DNA of 64,000 nucleotides, taken from assembly GCA_002205965.3 (NCBI GenBank), contig NADL03000590.1, forward strand, positions 873,001 to 937,000, given 5' to 3'. A program made the position numbers and the translations under genes. The number at the start of each line of letters is the position of its first letter. Position 1 is the first letter of the stretch. The notes beneath the pieces are model-generated. The model was not told the origin of the DNA. It made no database searches and saw only the letters and a list, made by a program, of their open reading frames with translations. This DNA is from Kappaphycus alvarezii. Lineage: Eukaryota; Rhodophyta; Florideophyceae; Gigartinales; Solieriaceae. Of the stretch, positions 1-10,069 are shown piece after piece.

Positions 1-179
1 TCATAACTTGTGTACAACGGAACCGTCCTCTGGAGTGCTTTTCGCGCATAATACTTTTCACGGCATTGCTATTATTTTCCCGGCGCATTATTGTAGTCTT
101 CTCACCTGCACGTCTATTTCCCGCTGCCCCCTGCTTGCCGAAATTTCAATGGGGGAATTTTCTTCCATCCCCTTTGCTG

Positions 180-852
180 GAGTACAATACGCATGTGGCT
201 TTTCAGTTTTACCGCAATTGCTTCGGGATATGCGAGATAGGATACCTCCTTCGCGTGGTGCCACCATCTTGCACAGCGGAGAGCGCCGCTATTTTTGACG
301 CCATTATGGAGCGATGTCTCCGGACACTCGCCGGAGGAGTACTGGACACGGATATATTCCGAGAACTATAACTATCGTTGAAAGCCCTTGACCGTAAGAA
401 ACCCACTCTCCGCTTAGGATTCACATCGGCGAAAAGCACCGCGGGGTCGCTTTCCTTGCCTCCAGCGCAGCTGCTAACAAGATGGCCACCGGAATCTTGC
501 CGGCACCTATCACGGATCTTACGACGTTCAATGATGCCGTCCGCGCCCACCGAATATGGACGATCTCCTGCCTGCCTTCACGACTCCTCCAATTTAGTGA
601 GTTTTGCTCAAGCAAAGCCCTTTCGCGAAAAACGCTAACAGAAGAAGTCCATGCTGCAGTACAAGAAGAGATCCCTCTCGGCGACCAACGAAGGCAAGCT
701 TTCTGGGGTATGGGCCTTCCCGGGGCAAAGGTATGGGTCTATTGTGCTCCGTGGCCCGGCCTCAAGACCAATATTGACGCCCGTGAGTGCTCAGTGCGGT
801 TCCAGTACTACCTCGAAGTCCCGCTCTTCGCTCCGGACACGAAGTGCCTACT
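180..852 (+). mobile_element. LINE fragment: reverse transcriptase tail up to first Cys of CCHC knuckle
   Basis: Broken left half of a non-LTR retrotransposon polyprotein. Reading across frames, the translation shows YLLRVVPPS followed by AAIFDAIMERCL near 235-320, then LRLG at about 410 and a linker reaching W-(x)n-PGLKT and PLFAPDTKC near 760-852. The order YLLR.PP, LRLG, GLGT-like, PLF.P...C is typical of the region between reverse transcriptase and the C-terminal endonuclease in LINEs with a restriction-like endonuclease (R2/Utopia-like; the family name is inference). The next expected residues, the second Cys and the H/C of the knuckle, appear only at 2317, so this half and the one at 2317-2930 are one copy split by an insertion. 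Frames change several times, so it is dead. The upstream catalytic RT core is not in the window. Confidence 0.72.
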
Positions 853-1284
853 GATAGGGGTAAATCGTCGGAGAAGAGATACTTAGAACCAACTACCCCA
901 AGACGGAGGTGTTGCGAGCGACAAAAGTGCTACCGTGGTATAGTTGAACGAATAAAAAGGAGTATATATGGGAGAGAGTTGAGAGAGCTACCAGCAAGTA
1001 TAGAAGGGGTAGGGTCTACCACTGATGCTCTGCGACCAGCTTAGGAAAAAGTTTTCTTGGGTCTGAAGTTGACTCTCAACTTCCTACTACTGGGAGCTTG
1101 ACCTGAAGTTGCCTGCCAACTTGCTTGACCTCTCAAGGAGGAAGCACTTTACTCAGCTTATATAGACTTTTCGGCTAATCCTAAAGTCTCAATCAAACAT
1201 ACGAAATACCATAAAACGCATAAAAGGGCATCTTGTGGGTGTGATTGGCCAGAGGGAAGATATTAGCGAGGAAAATATCTGTAT

Positions 1285-1791
1285 CTACTCCTTACAATCG
1301 TCATTTTCAAGATCAGAACCAAATAACTCTTCCAAAATATTCATACTTCCAATGCAATCCCTACAAATTCCCTCGAACGGCTCAGAATGATAAATGGCTT
1401 CATCAGACATATCAAGATCCTCCAACCCTTCCTCGCGACCCTTAGCCTCCGCTCCAACCCCATCCGAAGAATCCGAGATGACGATCACGCCCTCACTCTC
1501 CCCTCCATCCCCCACAGCAACTTCCCCACGATTATACACCATCGGTTCCCACGGAGCTACAAAGTATTCCTCATCCTCGGATCCCTCCACGTCCGACTCA
1601 GTCCCCTCTGACTCCTCCTCCTCCGCCTCCTCCAAGAAGTGCCGACGAACCCACTCCCGAACATGTTCACGGCCCATCCTCCTGAAGTAGTCGCCGTAGT
1701 CTGTTAGCCCATAATTCATTAGAGCTAGGCCGTTGATGGGGCGAGAGGGGCGGTTTTTGGTGATGGGGGCGGAGGGGCGAAGGTTGTTCAT
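1285..1791 (-). CDS. Acidic 168-aa protein of unknown function, encoded by the inserted element
   Basis: I do not recognise this protein. The frame is whole, from an ATG at 1791 to a TAG at 1285. The N-terminal third is basic and ordered-looking (residues 15-50: SRPINGLAL, then DYGDYFRRMG and HVREWVRRHF). The middle is a strongly acidic, Ser/Glu-rich stretch (LEEAEEEESEGTES, VEGSEDEEYF). The C-terminus, around residues 140-168, contains ICRDCIGSMNILEELFGSDLE. The two other copies in the window keep the SRPxxxxxL motif near the start and a D/N-ILxEL-x-SDLE-like motif at the end while the middle diverges, which suggests past selection on the two ends. An acidic centre with a basic start could mean a DNA- or chromatin-associated protein, but that is inference. 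The start is supported by a TATTTAAG box about 110 bp upstream, at the same distance as in copy 3. Confidence 0.55.
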   Translation of the reverse strand: MNNLRPSAPITKNRPSRPINGLALMNYGLTDYGDYFRRMGREHVREWVRRHFLEEAEEEESEGTESDVEGSEDEEYFVAPWEPMVYNRGEVAVGDGGESEGVIVISDSSDGVGAEAKGREEGLEDLDMSDEAIYHSEPFEGICRDCIGSMNILEELFGSDLENDDCKE

Positions 1792-1896
1792 TTAGATAGA
1801 CGTTGGGGAATGGGAGGCAATGTAGGGTGTTTTGAGTGTGTGGGTGGGAGGGGTGATGAGTAAAATGATCGGGGACATTTGGAACTTGGAATAAAG

Positions 1897-1912
1897 GGGC
1901 TTAAATAGGCTC
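1897..1912 (-). promoter_or_regulatory. TATA-like box upstream of the acidic ORF
   Basis: On the minus strand GCCTATTTAAGCCCC lies about 110 bp before the ATG at 1791. Copy 3 has GCCTATTTAGACCCC the same distance before its ATG at 21789, and the flanking 200 bp are also alignable (for example GGGCGCAAATG followed by CTACTGCAAA in both). Position and conservation suggest the core promoter of the element's gene. Confidence 0.45.
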
Positions 1913-2159
1913 CCGGGGCAGGTGCTATAGATTAGGAATAGGTAAAATATATCTGCAAGGGATTTTGCAGTAGTGCATTTGCGCCCTTCTTCTCAAAAAA
2001 GGCGAATTTGGAGGAGGAGGTAAGCTAAAAGGGAAAAGGAACTTGATTCGGGGCCGATTCAGAGGGTCAAATACAGTATAAAAATATCTAGATAAAATGG
2101 AAGTAAATTTGGAAATGACGGTGGGAGAAGTTAGGGGCGGGATCGTTGTAGGTTGCTGG

Positions 2160-2306
2160 ATTACACGAAGGGAGGACCATTTCCTGTATTACATGAAGGG
2201 AGGACTTTTTCCTATTTTACATGAAGGGAGGACCATTTCCTGTATTACATGAAGGGAGGACCATTTCCTGTATTACATGAAGGGAGGACCACTTTTTTTG
2301 TATTAC
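2160..2306 (+). repeat. 28-bp minisatellite, about five units
   Basis: Tandem units of ATTACATGAAGGGAGGACC followed by ATTTCCTGT, with single-base variants and slight length change in the last unit. It lies at the promoter-side end of the inserted element, directly against the LINE junction, and copy 3 has no visible counterpart. Confidence 0.9.
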
Positions 2307-2316
2307 ACCCACGCAC

Positions 2317-2930
2317 AAACTGCCCTGAGGTCCTCGACTGCCACGGGGATCACCTCATGCACTGCATGTATGGTGGGCACCGCACCCGACGACACGACCG
2401 TTAAGTCGTCCTCTCCGCCCAAGACCTTCTGAAGACAGCCCGTCATCCGTCCATCGAGCGGCGACAGAGGCTTCACTGCACAAGGCCGGATATCCGGGCA
2501 ATGGGTAGCAACGGAGTAACGGACTTTTTTTGACGTCACGTTCGTCAATCCTTTTGCGCCCTCCAATAGAGTGCGTACTTTCAACCCACTCACCTCCCTC
2601 AACGCAGCCATCTCCGCCAAACTTAGAAGGTATGAACCACTGCTCGCGACGGCTACTAGAGGAAAGCGGGTGCCTATCCCAATATCCACCCTTGGGGGCT
2701 GGCACCCAAACGCGTACGCGGTGCTAACCGATGTCGCGCGGAACGTGACCGTTCGAGCGATGGAGACCTATGGGATGGTTCCAGCGGTGCTTACCCAAAG
2801 ACACACTGCCGCAGTCGTCATGTCTAACGCGGCATGTCTGCTCGCTGGCATTGAGCCGGCCCTGTACGATAGGTCATGTAAAGTAGTTTTACCCATCAGT
2901 GACGACTTATTCCGCATAACGCATTAGCGG
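2317..2930 (+). mobile_element. LINE fragment: CCHC knuckle, restriction-like endonuclease and C-terminal tail
   Basis: Right half of the LINE copy that begins at 180. Translation gives C-PEVLDC-HGDH-LMHC (second Cys, His and Cys of the knuckle), then TRRHDR, RPDIRAMGSNG, DVTFVNPFAPSN near 2530, and the C-terminal VPIPISTLGGWHPNAYAVL with VLTQRHTAAVVMSNAACLLAG to about 2860. RHD, RPD and DVT are the expected positions of a PD-(D/E)XK endonuclease of the R2 type. The reading frame is interrupted (stop and frame change before DVTFV), so it is a relic. Together with 180-852 this is the most complete copy of the family here. Confidence 0.75.
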
Positions 2931-2940
2931 CGTAGATGTA

Positions 2941-2984
2941 ACCGGCCACATCTTCCACGCATTAGAATAACCCAAACATTCCCC
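2941..2984 (-). repeat. Dispersed 45-bp motif copy
   Basis: In reverse orientation this reads GGGGAATGTTTGGGTTATTC, followed by TGCGTGGAAGATGTGGCC. It begins just after the LINE C-terminus and closely matches 29023-29075 on the other strand. Confidence 0.6.
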
Positions 2985-3364
2985 TTTGCTGGAGTAGGCA
3001 TTAGTGAAGAAGAAGAATGACGCTTTATTGTTTGAAGACAAGTCCGCACTGCACAGGACCTTGGGTTCTGCTAGACGGACGACTCCGGGCAATGGCTGAA
3101 CCAATTGCCCACTCAAGCGAGAAAGGGACCGGAAGAAAACTCCACCACGTGAACCGAGGATTCAGTAGGCATTACTGAAGCCCTTGCCGGGTTGTGTCTG
3201 TTTGGCAGGCCCAATTAAATCTTTAGATTATCACTGGTGTACAGTCCAAATGTGCAATGTACGCACTGTACTGAAAGTCCTGTATGGCGGGGAATCAAAT
3301 TCCGAAGCTCATCACGCGAAGTTGTATCTGGTCGTCTCTGGCGAACGCCATCGTGTCCCGTACA

Positions 3365-3465
3365 CCTGTGCACGTGGCCGACGTGGACCACCGGTTAGAA
3401 CTTGGCTCTGTTCCTGCACTGGACCCGCTGATACTAATGCAGTAAAGCTGTACTGATCTAAAGCA
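3365..3465 (+). repeat. Diverged repeat shared with 28640-28750, upstream of the RRP4-like gene
   Basis: GCACGTGGCCGACGTGGACC, followed by ACCGGTTAG, matches GCACGTGCCTGACGTGGAAC followed by ATCCGGTTAG at 28640; matching continues through GATACTAATGCAGTAAAG and GATCTAAAGC. It ends about 110 bp before the RRP4-like start, so it either carries promoter sequence or marks an old element beside the gene. Confidence 0.5.
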
Positions 3466-3571
3466 CCTGCCCGTGCAACTACGGGTGGTGGCCGGCACAA
3501 CGTACGCTCGATGTGAAGTCACGCTCACCGAGACGGTCAAGAATTTTGGATCTTTCCTCGTTACTTTCACA

Positions 3572-4462
3572 ATGAACAACGATTTGACCATGCGCTCAAA
3601 GCTTGCCGTTGTGCGCCCCAACCCGCGTCCCAACTCTCTCGACGCCTTGTCTCGTCTATCCCATGTCCCCATCACCCTGCCTGGCGTAACCATTCCCACT
3701 GAAGATTTGTCGGTTCGGGCACGGGGCACATTGCTTAGCACCACCGCGGAAGGTCGCGTGCTCACTGCCACGGTGGCCGGGGTTATTTCACGCGTGAACA
3801 AGCTTGTTATGGTCCGCCCATTGCGCACAAAGTACGTCCCTGAAACGGGTGACGTGGTAGTGGGTCGGGTGATTGAGTTGTCAACCAGGCGATGGCGGCT
3901 TGACATCAACGCCGCAAAATACGCAACTTTGCTGCTATCTGCTGTTAATCTGCCGGGTGGAGTGCAGCGCCGTCGGACACAAGCCGATGAGTTGAACATG
4001 CGCGCCTTTTACAAAGAAGGGGACCTGGTCAGTGCGGAGATACAAGAGCAATGGGATGATGGCACCGTGGCTCTGCACGCACGATCCTTACGCTACGGTA
4101 AACTGACCAATGGTACATTCGTCTCCGTCCAACCAGAGCTGGTGAAGCGAGCCAAGAAGCATTTCCACCGACTCCCTTGCGGTGTACACGCAATCCTTGG
4201 GAACAACGGCTTCATCTTTCTTTCAGAGCGCGCAGAGGAAGGATCTACAGCCAAGGGTGGTGCACAAATGCGTGAGCAAGTGGCGCGCGTCAGAAACTGC
4301 ATCGTAGCGTTGGATATGGAATTTGTTGCCATCAGCCCAGATACAATTACCGACGTGTATGACACCTCGATCACAAACAACATTCGCCTCATGGATATGA
4401 CCAGACCGGACGTCGCAAAAGCGATATGTATAGGAGCCCATGCCATGCGCAACCAGGCTTAG
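3572..4462 (+). CDS. RRP4: Exosome complex component RRP4 homologue (EXOSC2-like), 296 aa
   Basis: RRP4 is one of the three S1/KH cap subunits of the eukaryotic RNA exosome; it helps thread RNA into the barrel for 3'-5' decay and processing in nucleus and cytoplasm. The translation follows the family along its length. An N-terminal domain ends near residue 60. The S1 domain at about 65-145 contains VISRVNKLVMVRPLRTKY and ETGDVVVGR (91-99). LLLSAVNLPGG (120-130) and RSLRYGKL (171-178) follow. The KH domain has HFHRLPCG then ILGNNGFI (about 197-216), with its C-terminal part RVRNCIVAL. Human RRP4 is 293 aa, so the length fits. The open frame runs upstream of the chosen ATG, but residues there do not resemble the family, so 3572 is preferred; 3590 is an alternative. 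No intron, no damage. Confidence 0.93.
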   Translation: MNNDLTMRSKLAVVRPNPRPNSLDALSRLSHVPITLPGVTIPTEDLSVRARGTLLSTTAEGRVLTATVAGVISRVNKLVMVRPLRTKYVPETGDVVVGRVIELSTRRWRLDINAAKYATLLLSAVNLPGGVQRRRTQADELNMRAFYKEGDLVSAEIQEQWDDGTVALHARSLRYGKLTNGTFVSVQPELVKRAKKHFHRLPCGVHAILGNNGFIFLSERAEEGSTAKGGAQMREQVARVRNCIVALDMEFVAISPDTITDVYDTSITNNIRLMDMTRPDVAKAICIGAHAMRNQA

Positions 4463-6233
4463 CGCTAACAGCTACCATCTCAGATGCGACGCCGTGGTTC
4501 TTCTGCGCAGCTCGAGAGTCAAGAACACTGGATATTGCCTTATCTTCCGACTCACTGTTCGGCTATCTCTCGAGCCATATAGCCCGCCATGAGCTTAGAC
4601 CCCTCGACCCACTACGCCCCCAAGATCGATCGGCACATGTTTGACAACCCGTCGCCAGGATATCACAAATTGGTTCCACCGCAGTACGTGTTCAGAGCCG
4701 TACCTGCTCCCCACGACTGTCGCGCGCCTTCGCGGACATCTATGTGACAAAACTAAGAACGGATCGCCGACCATCGAACGCCAACCGCAGACCCTCATAC
4801 ACATAACGTAGCACCTACCAGCTGGTGCCTCCACCCACCATCTCGGCCCACGCGTCATCTGGAATGGCCGCACGTTACATCGCCCTGGTTGCGAAAGGTA
4901 CCAACACTGAAACCGGCATCATATTGAATTTTCACTGCTCCCGGCAAGCATCACAGCCACAAGCGTTGGATTTGGATGCCATGCCAATAAACATAAATTG
5001 GCGGTGCATATGTGGGGGATACTTGAGCTTGAACCTCTGTGTGTCCGCAAGCGCTACCCTCAACCACCGCACTTGAGCCCTCGATGGAAGAAGCATAGCG
5101 TATGTGCAGTGCACCGGAGCACAACATGTAACAGTTTCCACTAAAGCCATTGTCGCATGTACTGCGTCCCCAGACATTGTTCACCGAGATTGCCTCCCAC
5201 AAGAACGTCCACAACACGGCTGCCACTACCTATCCGAGCCTTCATCCCGTCACTGCCTCATGCCACGCCCCCAGCGCCAAGCCTTCGCCCCTGCGCAGTC
5301 ACTCCCCGCTTCCAACCCACAGCTGTCGCCCTCACCGTTCTCTTCCCCCTTTCAGTCTTGGCAGACGAAAACGTCTTATTATGTCCAGGCTGGGACCTCA
5401 ACTGACGCATGTAATCTCAAGTTAACAAGATAGTGACCCTGGCTTCTTGAGATCTTCCACCGCCGCCGCCACCCCCCCTCCCCCAGACGGTGGCACTACC
5501 ACCTCCGCTGCTCAAGGGGACAGATTACATTACAATGAATACCTCCACAATCCCCTCGTGCCCAAATGCGCTTCCTTTATCCTGGAGATTCTCTCATCCC
5601 CCTTCGTTCCTCAGATGTCCCTCCCCTATTCCTGCCGCATGCGTTCAAAGTGTCGCCTTCTCTCGTCCCTTCCTTTCGGCATCTAGCCAGATTGACGCTG
5701 CCATTACTGACAACATTTTCGAGGCTGCATATTTTCCCTACCGTCGTACTCCAGAAGGTTCTCCATCTCGGAATCCATTCGCTGACTCGAGAGGCCAGGA
5801 ATTCTCCCTCAGGTCCAGCATCTGCTGTTCACGGGTTGGAAACTGGGGTGCACTATGGTGCCAGAATCCGCCCACCATCAAGAGAGAGAGACATTTACTC
5901 ATTACCTATGTAGAGTGTGCACCGACTGACCGACTGTTCAGTGAAGGGCTAACTGGATGGACCAAATCGGTCACGTGCAGTTGGGCTCGCAACAGGATGG
6001 CCATAGCTACCGACGACGACAAGGCGCAACTGACACGCTGGTAGATGCGCGTGCGATTAGCGGCGTCCGAGGTGTAGCATTTCCTGGCGATACGAGGATC
6101 AAACTTTTACATAAATAACAGTCTCCGGAGAAGGGGAAGCGAGGGAATCAAAAACCAGGGGCTGGAATCGGAAGCCAGGGGCGCGGGAGGGCTGGGGGGG
6201 GGACCAGGCGCTCAGTCAGCTTGTATTGTAGGT
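4463..6233. other. No recognisable gene
   Basis: A 52-codon open frame (4589-4747, plus strand) starting with ATG AGC TTA GAC shows no family I know. Longer open frames at 4825-5076 and 5490-6044 are compositionally odd and unrecognised. This may hold the downstream end of the RRP4-like transcription unit, followed by decayed repeats. Confidence 0.4.
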
Positions 6234-6696
6234 CTAGGACCTTGCGTTGGTGCGTGCGGGCGGCAGCCCCAGCAGCGACTTGCGTTGCTTTCGCGAGTAT
6301 TGCTTAGATGGGGACGTCACAGCAACGTCACATGCGATATGCCGGTCCGGGAAGCCGACTTGAGGGTCACGGCGGGGTTGCACGAGGAGAATGTCGGCTG
6401 GCCTCAAGTCCGTACCCGGAACGAGATTCTTAACTTCAAACTCATAGTCCACGTCGGCGCAACGTGCAGACGGAGTTGTGGCGCTGACCGCGACTAAACT
6501 CTGCGCAGCAGTCTGCGGTATGATCACCGTGGACGTTTAGGTCTTGTTGGCAGTGGTGGCATTTCAAGGGCAAAGAGTCTGTGTACAACGGGATGAATGA
6601 TTTGCGCCATTCGGGGACCTCGATGCCTACGTGACGGTCAGTCCCGCCAATCCAGTCGTGCAATGATATTGGCCTCTTTGGCGTGTATGACCGCAC
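6234..6696 (-). mobile_element. LINE fragment: CCHC knuckle and restriction-like endonuclease
   Basis: Minus-strand translation shows CHHCQQDLNVHGDHTADC, a clear C-x2-C-x8-H-x4-C knuckle, then RGQRHN, ADVDYEFEVKNLV, RPADILLVQP and ACDVAVTSPSK. RHN, E, RPAD and DVAVTSP are in the order expected for the nuclease. A frame change follows the knuckle, so the copy is dead. It differs clearly in sequence from the copy at 0.2-2.9 kb, so it is an older or separate lineage of the same group. Confidence 0.78.
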
Positions 6697-7389
6697 TGTG
6701 CGAATGGCCTACAACTCCCCGCCTGACAATTTGTCAGACGTCGATAGCCATGATCGACTGCATGCTCCCCATCCGTACCTCCTCAGCCTACTAGCCTACT
6801 CCCCTCTTGACTGTCCCCTCCGCGCGATCTGTGAGGCCAAGGCCCTCCGTCCGCTCACTCAATGTGGCCCAACCCGGTGGCCCTGACCTCCCGTTTCTCC
6901 GCCTTCTCGGATAGGATAAGCTGACATACTTCGATGACTACCGAAGCAAGATTGACCGGGAACGAGTTGGCAAGGGGGTTTGCTGGCGTTTTTTGGAGGG
7001 AATTGAGCAGGCGCAGAAGGCTGAAAGTTGGGACAAAGAAGACGAATGGGTGGATCCGACAGGCATTACAGTACCATCGGACAGAGGTTAATCTGATCGC
7101 TCATTCGCCGACTGGCAGTAAAACAGTGGAAGAGGAGTATTTGATTTTGACCTCAGGATCTTCAACAGGGGTAAATCAAGTTTTATTGCAACGAGTATCA
7201 CTACATTGCTAAAAACCGGCAGCAGAGGCAGGTACAGTAAAGGGAAAAGGTGACCTTTTATTCAAATGCATAATAAGGGGACCGAGCGGCCCCAGTAGTA
7301 AAGGAGATTTGAGAAATTAATACTGTGCGCATATCTGAGGAATATGTACACTATCGTGGGCCGGTCGAGGGTATTTTCTGGGATTCATA
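6697..7389. other. No recognisable gene
   Basis: A 92-codon open frame at 6934-7212 (plus strand) matches nothing I know. AGGGGTAAATC at about 7168 resembles the left end of the element at 853 and a motif near 23407. Confidence 0.35.
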
Positions 7390-7496
7390 TCGGAACGTAC
7401 ACAGTTGCCTCCCTTTACATTTGCTGTTAATCCACTGCGGCTCGCTCTTTGTACTCTAATGTTCTGAGACAGCCTGTCTTGGGTGCGTTGTATGGC
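7390..7496 (-). repeat. Candidate 3' LTR of the older Copia element
   Basis: About 100 bp matching 16247-16352 in direct orientation at roughly 80% by eye, sharing TATCGGAACGTA, ACATTTGCTGTT and AGACAGCCTGTCTTGGGTGC. The two copies flank the whole Copia/DIRS nest. Exact ends are uncertain. Confidence 0.5.
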
Positions 7497-8649
7497 GCGA
7501 TTTGGTCCAACGTTTTCTGATTGTCTTGGGTGAATTTAAACTATAGAGAAACACAAACACTTTATTAAAGCAAATAATAGCACATAGCAACAAGGATAAC
7601 TACATAATACTTATACAAATCAGGGATATCTTATGCAGCTGACTTGCTGCAGTCGTTGGGACTGATTTGAACCTTTGTGTTGCACGTTTACTTGAGACAG
7701 AACTGGTAACGGCAGAAATAAAAAGGCTTGATCACTCGAATCTCCGGATGCTGCTGTACAGCGGCTACGGGCGCGGGCGATTCTTCCGGTGATAGTACCC
7801 CAATGGAGTGTAGTATGAAAGCTTCCGTTTGGTGTCAACCTTACTTGTCTTAAGTGGACGTACGCTACCAGCAATGGCCGGCCTAGGGAGACCCACGAAG
7901 GAGAGAGGATGTTTCAGCGAAAATGTAGGTGAGTTGCCAGGACCGAGGATAATGGACCAGGAGTAATGGAATGGTGTTGAATGAGGTGATCGGTGTGTCT
8001 CCCCAGAAGCTGAAATCCTTGTCCAGTTCCATTCGTTCCATCATGCGTACGCTTGGGTAAACTCTTTGAATTTGGGGTGTCCGCGTCGCAAGAGTTGTGA
8101 GAAGAGTAGCGCGGTCATAATCCCGTGATAATATGCGCGTTGATCCCTTGAAAAGAACCAAATGAACATTTGCACCGGTTGCTGAGTCTGCGTGACACTT
8201 GAATCATCAAAGTATCCATAATAAAACAGAACAATCATAAAATAAATCAAGAACAAAGGACTGCTTGTGATTGGGCCATGAAGGATGAATGAAAGGCAGG
8301 AGGTGTGAGAACAAGTGACGACTTGAGGGACCAGAAGTGTTGGCCAAGGTTTCCAAGTTAATGGTTATATATACCTGTTCGACGGGTTCTGATTGCACAT
8401 CAAGTCCTTGAACAAAGGTTAGCTGCCAAAGTGGCCTTATCTCGAGAGGCTTACAGCGCAGTGGATGCAAATGCGCCCGAAATGTAGACGTGACAGCGTG
8501 ATTTGCTTCCAGTTATGGATCACAGCCACGTCAAAGCCCTCTTTATCATATTCACCCATAATTTTCCAATCATTCCACCGAATTAACACTATAGAGAAAA
8601 CTAAATGTATCACAGGTACGTGAGAACAGGAGTGAGGTCAGAGCAAGTG

Positions 8650-9640
8650 ACCAGAGAAGAAATACGAATCATCATATTGCATCACCCTAGCATCCAGGTA
8701 GGATTCGGGGAATGTACGTCCAGCGGACGAATCCCCTCATATTAAGATACGATATTCTTGAACCGTTATCGCTGCATATTTTGATGCAGCAACCATGCGC
8801 AGCGAGTGCCTGGACCAAGAGACTTGAGGCGGAGGTGTAATTTGACCACGAGCGAGACAAAACTGGAGCCAAAGAGTAATGGTTCTTGCGCTATTATGAA
8901 GTCGAGTCCCAGGTATCGGCCAATAATATTTGCTTCCAGATCGATTCGAGCGACGTAGAGTATCATATTGACCGACCAAGTCTATCAAGCTAGTATCGAA
9001 GCGAGAATTTCGACGGTAAGCAAGAGTATGAGCGGCCCGGTTACGATTCTTGAGTAGTGCGATGGCGATGTTGACTGAATCCGGAGTAAAGGTGATGTTA
9101 GTCAGCAACAGAGATACCCAGCTTCGCCATGTTCAAAGAAAATGTAGCTCATCAGTGCAGCGCAGGCGTTGCGTAGAAATTCTAGATCGGTGTCCGGAGA
9201 GGCGAGTGCGAGAGCGAAGATTCGACGAGCGACGGAGCTTGGCAGAGCACAACGCTCTGTAAGCGGGTCTGAGAGCAACTTGCGGTCCCTGTCCTCTTGT
9301 TGAAAGGCATCTATAGCCAATTTTAAGAGTTGTATGAGTTCCAGAGACCGCCCAATACGAGTGTGCGCCGTAGTTGCAGCAAAGAGATTGTTGCGTACTG
9401 AGACCGCAATGATCTTGTTTCCTCGAAAAGCCAACCCAGATGCCGAAGGATAGAGCCTTTATTTCCAGAGAGCGGGTCAGCTCCATCTTGAAAGCAAAAT
9501 ACCAGCCATTTCTTCCACAAAATTTCATTTGACCTCCACGTGTTCAGTGCTCTCGCTATTGGCACGAGACGGGCGTTCGTAGCACCCCCAGTAGTCGCCC
9601 CAACCCCAGCCACTGTAAGCACCGATTATGTAGCGTGACG
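8650..9640 (-). pseudogene. Tyrosine-recombinase region of the DIRS-type element (fossil)
   Basis: The start resembles the core-binding domain of tyrosine recombinases (W-SNEILWKKWLVFC, then a DP and a LF-EE segment). The end has an HSLRM-like box and a PESYLD segment expected around the final tyrosine. This domain, used in place of an integrase, separates DIRS elements from LTR retrotransposons. It is broken. Confidence 0.6.
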
Positions 9641-10069
9641 CCAGGATGTAGAGTCCGGGCTTCTTCAGCTAGATTTTCCAGACGGCCAATTTACACGGAG
9701 GAGCGGGCATTATCTCCGAGGCCCAAATTGGCGGGAGGTAGAGATCTTCTGCGGCGAAAACTTGCGGACGAACTAAAAGGAGCAATTTCGTGTACCATTG
9801 CTGAGCGGTCCAGCAAGGCGTGACCAGCAGTCCTTTCGCCTGTTCGTGGCAGATCTTGTTCACGACGAGTGGATCCAACTTGAGAGGAGGGTCACAAAAA
9901 CTAAGTTCTGAACGCCAGTCTTGTTGTAGTGCGTTGATCCCCAGGGAGCCAGGACACGTGAATTCGCTGTTGAACTCGGCGCAGACCTTGTTGCCACTGT
10001 CGGCGAGTCGGTCGATAGTCTGACGGTATGATTCTAGCAGCGGTTGGAGTGTCTCCTGATTGATCCTTC

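Larger units (their letters stand above)
853..2316 (-). mobile_element. Inserted 1.46-kb element carrying an acidic ORF (family copy 1)
   Basis: This block separates two halves of one LINE copy exactly inside its CCHC knuckle, so it must have inserted there. Read on the minus strand it holds a 28-bp minisatellite (2160-2306), a promoter-like region with a TATTTAAG box, an intact 168-codon ORF (1285-1791), and a roughly 400-bp conserved 3' tail. The tail contains short AACTTCAGGTCAAG-type repeats and the motif GGTAGCACTTTTGTCGCT near 920-940. Promoter, ORF and tail all recur at 21.44-22.94 kb. ORF and tail recur at 17.65-18.76 kb, and the tail alone at 16.68-16.86 kb. The plus-strand left end reads CTGATAGGGGTAAAT; no convincing terminal inverted repeat or target duplication was seen. 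No transposase, RT or recombinase is encoded, so it is probably non-autonomous. Ends are good to roughly 10 bases. Confidence 0.62.

Noticed and set aside
3473-3571. Upstream extension of the RRP4-like frame
   Set aside because: The frame is open, but the residues do not resemble the family and there is no ATG; the ATG at 3572 gives the expected length.
4589-4747. 52-codon ORF after RRP4
   Set aside because: Short, no recognisable family, no conserved neighbour.
5490-6044. 184-codon plus-strand open frame
   Set aside because: Proline/serine-rich composition without domains; no good promoter or start, and it overlaps other equally long frames.
9050-9262. Plus-strand open frames within 8.6-12.5 kb
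   Set aside because: They are antisense shadows of the minus-strand DIRS-type element.
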